From Actinomycetes bacterium (GTDB lineage: Bacteria; Actinomycetota; Acidimicrobiia; Acidimicrobiales; Acidimicrobiaceae), in contig JAJYDM010000005.1 of assembly GCA_021777475.1 (NCBI GenBank), positions 1 through 50,283 on the forward strand: 50,283 bases of DNA. Reading direction: 5' to 3'. The notes beneath the pieces were generated by a model. It searched no databases. It was not told the DNA's origin and saw nothing but the letters and a program-made list of their open reading frames with translations. The translations under genes and the position numbers were made by a program. Shown piece by piece: positions 45,328-50,283 of this stretch (within the stretch, counting starts at the first letter, position 1; every line of letters starts with the position of its first letter).

Positions 45328-45507
45328 CCTCTTACGCAATTAGAGTCATTGGTTCTGGCGTCAGGTTTGCCGAAGTTTCCGCAGAAATCACGGATTCATC
45401 ACCATAGGAATCCGCCTGAACTGCAGGATTGACAGAAATTCCGCCAAAGGTTTCACAGGGACCCTTCAGGTAGCACTTATTCGAACACCCATCCTAAGCC
45501 CATGGTC

Positions 45508-46341
45508 CTACTTGACGCTTCCACCAAGGCGAACGGTAATTTCCCAAGCGGCCTCAAGAAGTGGCTTGAGGAGGGTGTTCACCAACCTCTTTCGAGAATA
45601 CTCCGCACTTGATACGGCAACATTGATTGCGGCCACCACTCCCCCGCCACCTTGTCTGATTGGAGCAGCGATGGAACTAAGCCCGGGAATCGCAGTCTCC
45701 TGTTGAATCACGTATCCATCTTTACGGGCTGCTTCCAGCTGAGGCAACAGTTCGGCCATCGTGCGTACCGCGTTTGGACCCCATCTTCCACCAAAAGAGG
45801 TTTCCGAAATGCACCGCCGCAGTTCTGAATCGGTCAAATCCGCGAGAATGACCTTTCCAATTGAACTGAAAACAGCCGGAACAGTCGATCCAACCCGAAT
45901 TCCGGCAGCCAGTAGGCTGTCTCGCCTAGGAACTCTCGCAACAAAAAGGACCTGGTCGCTGTAGAGTACTCCGAGATTCACTGTCTCGCCAGTGGAAGTC
46001 GCCAAGTCGCGCATTGTAGACCTTGAATTCTGGACCAGGTCCAACCCCTGAACAGCGGCAAAACCAAGTGCCAGAACACTAGTACCTGGGCGTACCATAG
46101 ATTCAGGCGTACGCTCAAGGTACCCTTCCTCCTCAAGGGTAGCAACAAGGCGAAACACGGTAGGCATAGGTATCCCAGTTAGGTCAACTATGTCCTTGAC
46201 ACGAAGGGCTGGCCTCTCCGCGCTGAAGAGCGACAATAACCGAAGTCCCTTTGCAAGTGCTTCGACCCGATAGGAACGCGTCGTAGAAGATGACCCCTCG
46301 CCATCGTTGGAACGAGGCGATCTTGGTGCACGATTACTCAT
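45508..46341 (-). CDS. IclR-family transcriptional regulator
   Basis: 277 residues. Helix-turn-helix at about residues 40-85 (ALRVKDIVDLTGIPMPTVFRLVATLEEEGYLERT), then the GAF-like effector domain with TGETVNLGVLYSDQVLFVARV and AVFSSIGKVILAD, ending AAPIRQGGGGVVAAINVAV. The disordered N-terminus (SPRSNDGEGSSSTT) precedes the DNA-binding part. IclR proteins often control aromatic catabolism (PcaR, PobR types). It lies between the corrinoid region and the SDR/FAH operon; it could regulate the latter via the elements at 49911 and 50210. Confidence 0.9.
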   Translation of the reverse strand: MSNRAPRSPRSNDGEGSSSTTRSYRVEALAKGLRLLSLFSAERPALRVKDIVDLTGIPMPTVFRLVATLEEEGYLERTPESMVRPGTSVLALGFAAVQGLDLVQNSRSTMRDLATSTGETVNLGVLYSDQVLFVARVPRRDSLLAAGIRVGSTVPAVFSSIGKVILADLTDSELRRCISETSFGGRWGPNAVRTMAELLPQLEAARKDGYVIQQETAIPGLSSIAAPIRQGGGGVVAAINVAVSSAEYSRKRLVNTLLKPLLEAAWEITVRLGGSVK

Positions 46342-46801
46342 AGTCTGTCTTACTTGTTGTTAGCAGTTGACAAGGCCCTGCCGCGGGCAAACATAAGCCA
46401 AGCTCGCCACCACAACATCGATGCCTTGGCTGCGTATTCATCGAACTATCTACCTCCGACCTTCGCTAAATACTTTTTCCTCGTAATTTCTGGTGAATTA
46501 CCCATAACGAAACTCCGGCTCATTGCCACATCGCATTGACCCTGCACCTAACAGTCCAAACAATAATTGGTAATGCCTGCTCAAAAATATACCTTGCATT
46601 CAAAAGGTGAACCTCCTTCTTCTCTTTGGGGTCGCGACCATTGCGAAGCCTTGCTACCTTGCCGGCGATCTGATTGCCCGCGAATCTACACCTGCCCAGT
46701 TTGAATCCACAAACCTTCACGTGTGACCTACTCCCCGAATTCCACGAGACCCTGCTAAACGACATCAAACCCGGCTCAGAAATTTACACCGCTACTAAGA
46801 A
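46342..46801. other. Intergenic stretch, no gene recognised
   Basis: About 460 bases upstream of the IclR gene and downstream of the carboxymuconolactone-decarboxylase-like gene. No coding sequence, terminator or repeat recognised. Confidence 0.4.
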
Positions 46802-47353
46802 TCACACCCTAAAAACCCGCATTTGCAGTGCCAAGGTAGAGTAGTAGCCCACCAAAGTCGTGAGTTCGAAGATGGACTCTTGGCCCACCAAGGCTGAGTA
46901 TCTCTCAAATCCTTCGTCACTGAGGTCGGCATCGTTGATCAGACCTTTGGAAACCTCAAACGCAGCCTGTTCAATGACCGTTTGTCCAGCTGGAATTCCA
47001 CCTGCCCTGATTGTGTCGATCTCCTCAGAGGAAAGGCCGCAATCAAGCGCCAACGGCTCATGTGCCATACGCTCGAATTCGCAGTTCCATTTTGAAGCCA
47101 CCATAAGGATTGACCCCTCACGAACCCGGGGTGAGAGATTCGAACCATAGCGAATCGCCGCGCCAAGAGCCTGCAACGCGAAACCGAGATTCGGAGCAAG
47201 GAGCATCGCGTTGAAAGGTCCCTCCAGGGCCCCGTCATCCCCAACGAGCTGGAACAGCTGCCGTCCTTCTGCTCGCTTCCCCCCTGCAATCTGATCGTAC
47301 AAGAGCTGCTGCTGCGAAGATAATTGCTCAGGTGTAAATCGGTTCAAACGCAA
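46802..47353 (-). CDS. Carboxymuconolactone-decarboxylase-family protein
   Basis: 183 residues, helical. The SILMVASKWNCEFERMAHEPLALDCGLS stretch matches the CMD/AhpD-like fold of the group that lacks the CxxC peroxidase pair and has the NCEFE-x3-HEP motif instead. Such proteins often accompany catabolic dehydrogenases but few reactions are known; decarboxylation of a lactone is one. Last gene of the SDR/FAH operon, 26 bases after the hydrolase stop. Confidence 0.82.
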   Translation of the reverse strand: MRLNRFTPEQLSSQQQLLYDQIAGGKRAEGRQLFQLVGDDGALEGPFNAMLLAPNLGFALQALGAAIRYGSNLSPRVREGSILMVASKWNCEFERMAHEPLALDCGLSSEEIDTIRAGGIPAGQTVIEQAAFEVSKGLINDADLSDEGFERYSALVGQESIFELTTLVGYYSTLALQMRVFRV

Positions 47354-47379
47354 GTCAGTCTCCTCGACAACTTGGCCAA

Positions 47380-48228
47380 CTAGGGCGCAGTGAATCTGAC
47401 AACCATCTCACCCAGACCATTAATGCGACTAACAAGCATGTCACCGGGCCCCAAATATATCGGGGGCTTGCGGCGGTTTCCAATCCCTGCAGGCGTTCCT
47501 GTGAAGATGATATCACCCGGTCTCAACTCACAGACCGACGAAAGTCTCGCCACCAACTCAGGGACAGACCAAATCATATTTGACGTGCGGTCACTCTGCA
47601 TTAGTGCGCCATTGAGCTCACACTCCAACAACAGATCGTCTCGACCAGGGCAGTCTCTGACACTAGTTATCCAAGGGCCTACGGGTCCGAAACCTGAGAA
47701 AGACTTGCCCAGACTCCACTGGGGGGCCGACCCCGCTAGCTGCACATCACGAGCAGATAGATCTTGGCCTATCATTAGGCCGGCGATAAAGGACCAGGCG
47801 TTGACTTCATCGATGTTACGACCGGACCTTCCAATCACCACAACCAGCTCTATCTCCCAGTCGAGCCTTGGGCTCACAACCGATACCTGCGAAAAAGGCC
47901 CGGTAAGGCAGCTAGGAAATTTCGTAAACACCTGCGGAAGCCCAGTGGTGTCATAGCCGGCTTCCGCAGCATGGTCCTTATAATTCAGTCCAATCGCGAA
48001 CACTTGTCCAGGACGAGGTGTCGGCGGGCCCAGGAGCGACAAGTCCGGACGCCCAGAAATTTGTGGCTCCACGCCTTGGACCCAGTCTTCAAAACGGTCC
48101 CATTCCAGCAAAATCTCCTGCAGGTCGGATGGAAAACGGCCCGCGCTAAGCTGCCCTACGTCGGCATATCCATAGTTCCAAAGTAGTGTCGCCCGACCAG
48201 CAAGATTAGCCAGCTTAGGAATGTCCAT
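47380..48228 (-). CDS. Fumarylacetoacetate-hydrolase-family protein
   Basis: About 282 residues; the ATG at 48228 gives MDIPKLANLAG, while a TTG at 48249 would overlap the SDR by 11 bases. Typical FAH parts: PRPGQVFAIGLNYKDHAAEAG, the metal-site WEIELVVVIG, the IAGLMIGQDLSARD segment and IFTGTPAGIGN near the end. The family cleaves C-C bonds of 2,4-dioxo acids or decarboxylates. With two dehydrogenases it may form a sugar-acid or ring-cleavage product pathway; sequence does not choose. Confidence 0.85.
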   Translation of the reverse strand: MDIPKLANLAGRATLLWNYGYADVGQLSAGRFPSDLQEILLEWDRFEDWVQGVEPQISGRPDLSLLGPPTPRPGQVFAIGLNYKDHAAEAGYDTTGLPQVFTKFPSCLTGPFSQVSVVSPRLDWEIELVVVIGRSGRNIDEVNAWSFIAGLMIGQDLSARDVQLAGSAPQWSLGKSFSGFGPVGPWITSVRDCPGRDDLLLECELNGALMQSDRTSNMIWSVPELVARLSSVCELRPGDIIFTGTPAGIGNRRKPPIYLGPGDMLVSRINGLGEMVVRFTAP

Positions 48229-48238
48229 CTCCGCCAAA

Positions 48239-49054
48239 TCAGGCTCCAATCATGGAGTATCCGCCGTCGCACATGATGAAGTTACCAGTCATATGCGAAG
48301 CATCCTCGGTCGCCAGCCAAAGTGCGGCGGCCGCCAGTTCCTCGGGTGCCGGTATTCGTCCCATAGGTGTCTGCGACAGAACTCTTTCCCGTCGGCCATT
48401 GTTCCAGTCCTCGCGGGTCACGGTTGACTCTGTCTCCATGAATCCCGGACCGAAAGCGTTGACTCTGACTGTTGGCGCAAACGCCGCAGCATATGACTTG
48501 GTGATTCCAAGGATCCCGTACTTGCCCGCCGCATACTGAGGCGCACGGGGACTGCCTCTGACAACAACGGTTGATGCTATATTGACAATCGCCCCACGGC
48601 CGCGTGCCAACATCCGCTCCCCATTCTCGTGGACCATTAGCATCGTCCCTTTGATGTCCACGGCCAATACCCGGTCCACCACCTCTTCTTTGATATCGCG
48701 CCACGACATCTGGTCAGTGGCAATATCACCGACGTTGTTGACCAAGACGTCAAGTCCACCCGTGTAGTCCCAAACCTCATTGGTCATGGCCTTGATCTCT
48801 TCCCAGCTCTTCAGGTCGGCACGGACAATCTTGGATTGACCACCAAAGGCCTTTACAAACTCAGCGGTTCTCTTCGCTCCAGCCTCCGATGAGTTGTAGT
48901 GCACGATTACGTTGGCACCCTCGGCGGCAGCTCGCTGGGCAAGGGTGGCCCCAAATCCAGTACCTGCACCAGTCACCATCACCCATTTTCCAGCAAACCG
49001 GGGATACGCCGGTTGAGGAAAGCTCGCCGGTTCATTCTTATTTATTGACGACAT
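48239..49054 (-). CDS. SDR-family oxidoreductase (classical)
   Basis: 271 residues. Cofactor loop VTGAGTGFGATLA, the NNVGDI motif, active-site serine in NIASTVVVRGS and YxxxK in QYAAGKYG, ending MCDGGYSMIGA. It is a Rossmann NAD(P)-dependent dehydrogenase of unknown substrate, 57 bases after the other SDR gene and overlapping the start of the FAH gene region, so in one operon. RBS GAAAGGAGATTG before ATG. Confidence 0.9.
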   Translation of the reverse strand: MSSINKNEPASFPQPAYPRFAGKWVMVTGAGTGFGATLAQRAAAEGANVIVHYNSSEAGAKRTAEFVKAFGGQSKIVRADLKSWEEIKAMTNEVWDYTGGLDVLVNNVGDIATDQMSWRDIKEEVVDRVLAVDIKGTMLMVHENGERMLARGRGAIVNIASTVVVRGSPRAPQYAAGKYGILGITKSYAAAFAPTVRVNAFGPGFMETESTVTREDWNNGRRERVLSQTPMGRIPAPEELAAAALWLATEDASHMTGNFIMCDGGYSMIGA

Positions 49055-49111
49055 TCAATCTCCTTTCGAATTCGATTCCAACACTCTTTGATGTCAAACC
49101 AATCCGCAGCC

Positions 49112-49888
49112 TCAAACAAGGGTCCGTCCACCGTCTACGTAGAGCACGTGCCCCGTAACGAATGACGCCTGTTTTGACGCAAGGAACAGGACCGGGCCGC
49201 TCAACTCGTCAGGATTACCCAACCGTCCCGCAGGCACCATTTCCGATAGTGCCTCCCTGTGGCCATCCCTGTCGAGATAAGCCTTGGTAAGGTCGGTCTC
49301 GATGTAGCCAGGAGCAACGGCATTGACAGTAACTCCGTAAGGTGCCCACTCCCTTGCCATGACCCTCATCATTTGATTGATGGCGCCCTTAGTCGCAGCG
49401 TAGGGGGCGTGATTGGCGTGTGCCAGTAGACCTGAAACTGACGAGATGATCACGATTCGGCCGCTCCCCTGCCGGGTCATAATCCGTCCCGCGGCCTGTG
49501 AAAGCCAAAAAGCGCTATCCAAATTCACCCTCTGAATCTTGTGCCACTCTTCTGGCCCGAAATCGAGGACTGGTTTTCGAACATTTATGCCAACCGCATG
49601 CACCAATACGTCGACTGAACCAAAGGCATCCGCAACTTCCGAGACGACCGCCTCCGCACGATCTGGATCCGTTAGGTCGGCAACGACCCTTAGAACATCC
49701 TGGCTGAGTCCTTCGGAAAGAGCCGCCATGTGGCCCGGATCGTGATCCGCAATGGCGATTCGCGCCCCGATCGAATCAAAGGCCCTTGCGCACGCACCGC
49801 CCAATCCGCCGGCTCCCGCAATCAGCACCCTTGCTCCGCTTAATCCGAGCCAATCCGTGCCAGTTCCCGGCACAATCTCTTCGCTCAC
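49112..49888 (-). CDS. SDR-family oxidoreductase (FabG/gluconate-dehydrogenase-like)
   Basis: 258 residues with a GTG start (GGGGGAC upstream). Cofactor loop LIAGAGGLGGACA, VHAVGINV in place of NNAG, serine in IISSVSGLLAH, YxxxK in YAATKGAINQ, and VDGGRTLV at the end. The broader family oxidises a sugar or hydroxy acid. First gene of the minus-strand operon; its promoter region carries the 27-bp element at 49911-49937. Confidence 0.9.
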   Translation of the reverse strand: MSEEIVPGTGTDWLGLSGARVLIAGAGGLGGACARAFDSIGARIAIADHDPGHMAALSEGLSQDVLRVVADLTDPDRAEAVVSEVADAFGSVDVLVHAVGINVRKPVLDFGPEEWHKIQRVNLDSAFWLSQAAGRIMTRQGSGRIVIISSVSGLLAHANHAPYAATKGAINQMMRVMAREWAPYGVTVNAVAPGYIETDLTKAYLDRDGHREALSEMVPAGRLGNPDELSGPVLFLASKQASFVTGHVLYVDGGRTLV

Positions 49889-49910
49889 TTGTCCCCCATT
49901 ACAGGCCTCG

Positions 49911-49937
49911 GTTTTACTAAGTAAAAGTGACTTTCAT
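49911..49937. promoter_or_regulatory. 27-bp inverted element, left copy
   Basis: Contains the palindrome TTTTACTAAGTAAAA (49912-49926) followed by GTGACTTTCAT. The exact reverse complement lies at 50210-50236. It starts 23 bases upstream of the SDR start codon. TTGACA on the minus strand (49959-49964), with TAAAAA 16 bases on, is a possible promoter that the element would overlap. Confidence 0.75.
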
Positions 49938-50170
49938 TTTTACATGCCGAGTGTAACTTGTCAACAGGAGATGCGAATCACTCATTCTTTTCGCGACCAG
50001 GTTTCAAATCCATAGACAACAAAAATATACATTGCCATTCACCAGGACTTTTCACTCACTCAACTTCCTTGGTCCCAGATCTCATAGACTGACACATCTT
50101 CGCACAGCCTGACTGACACAGTAACAATTGCAGCGAGCAAACTCTTGAACACAATAATTTCTTCTACCGC

Positions 50171-50198
50171 TTGACATTAAATGAATTTGCATTATAGT
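50171..50198 (+). promoter_or_regulatory. Sigma-70-type promoter of rightward gene
   Basis: TTGACA (50171-50176), 16-base spacer and TATAGT (50193-50198). The predicted start site falls at the beginning of the 27-bp element, so that element probably acts as an operator. Confidence 0.65.
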
Positions 50199-50209
50199 TT
50201 ATGCACATT

Positions 50210-50236
50210 ATGAAAGTCACTTTTACTTAGTAAAAC
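50210..50236. promoter_or_regulatory. 27-bp inverted element, right copy
   Basis: Exact inverted copy of 49911-49937, ending 20 bases before the start of the rightward gene, almost the same offset as on the left side. The arms are separated by 272 bases. Confidence 0.75.
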
Positions 50237-50256
50237 TTGGTCTTTGGGGGTTATGC

Positions 50257-50283
50257 ATGAAACTTGTGACCTTTGACACAGGG
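50257..50283 (+). CDS. Start of a gene cut by the window end, possibly FAH family
   Basis: An ATG with GGGGG 6 bases upstream opens a frame MKLVTFDTG. This beginning is common in fumarylacetoacetate-hydrolase-family proteins, and it would fit the divergent SDR/FAH operon, but only nine codons are visible. Confidence 0.4.

Noticed and set aside
49911-50236. Ends of an insertion element (inverted repeats 272 bases apart)
   Set aside because: The interval holds no transposase, there is no target duplication, and each arm lies symmetrically at a promoter, which fits operators better.
1-50283. CRISPR arrays, tRNA or rRNA genes, insertion sequences, cobalamin riboswitch
   Set aside because: No regular repeats, cloverleaf-like sequence, transposase frames or terminal repeats, and no B12-box-like conserved element was found before the corrinoid operon.

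Overview
The window looks like a chromosomal stretch from a moderate-GC actinobacterium. Pointers are a TIGR03085-type protein, a DUF6457 protein, a mycobacterial-type RpiB, a 54-residue membrane protein, and Tat-type lipoprotein and IclR/MarR gene styles. A member of the Acidimicrobiia would fit, but this is inference; no rRNA or tRNA is present to place it. Genes are interspersed with several long non-coding or decayed stretches.

Layout. 1-7.5 kb: a secreted Ig-like/FIMAH protein, a tiny membrane protein, a phosphoribosyltransferase followed by a decayed dienelactone-hydrolase gene, and a few unlinked small enzymes. 7.9-16.4 kb: an aromatic catabolic region. One operon holds a Rieske oxygenase, an unknown protein and a PanB-like protein. 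A second holds a zinc alcohol dehydrogenase, LigK-type aldolase and LigJ-type hydratase. Divergent from it are a 4,5-dihydroxyphthalate-decarboxylase-like protein and an RpiB-like isomerase, followed by an alpha/beta hydrolase. LigJ and LigK perform the last steps of protocatechuate 4,5-cleavage/gallate catabolism; no ring-cleavage dioxygenase is visible here. 18.3-23 kb: a lipid module of AcpS, a fused acyl-ACP synthetase/ACP/PlsC protein and an LPG-synthase-like membrane protein. 25.8-32.1 kb: a Liv-type ABC importer operon ending in a vanillin/benzaldehyde-dehydrogenase-like ALDH. 32.3-34.3 kb: an intact vanA Rieske O-demethylase followed by a decayed vanB.

35.6-43.8 kb is the most striking region: one minus-strand operon with a corrinoid protein, a UroD-family methyltransferase (MT1), a MetV-MetF fusion (methylene-THF reductase), a methyl-THF:corrinoid methyltransferase (MT2), an amidohydrolase, a B12-methionine-synthase-activation-like protein and a RACo-type corrinoid activator. 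This is essentially a full acetogen-style O-demethylation system: methyl group from an ether to Co(I), to THF, then oxidation to methylene-THF. It lies next to the broken oxygen-dependent VanAB system, with Liv transport, aldehyde dehydrogenase and ring-degradation genes nearby. The working hypothesis is that methoxylated aromatics are imported, oxidised to acids, demethylated mainly by the corrinoid system and funnelled to 4,5-cleavage.

44-50 kb: a MarR regulator with a putative operator shared by its own promoter and the corrinoid operon, an IclR regulator, and a separate SDR-SDR-FAH-carboxymuconolactone-decarboxylase-like operon. The divergent promoter of that operon is bracketed by two identical 27-bp inverted elements.
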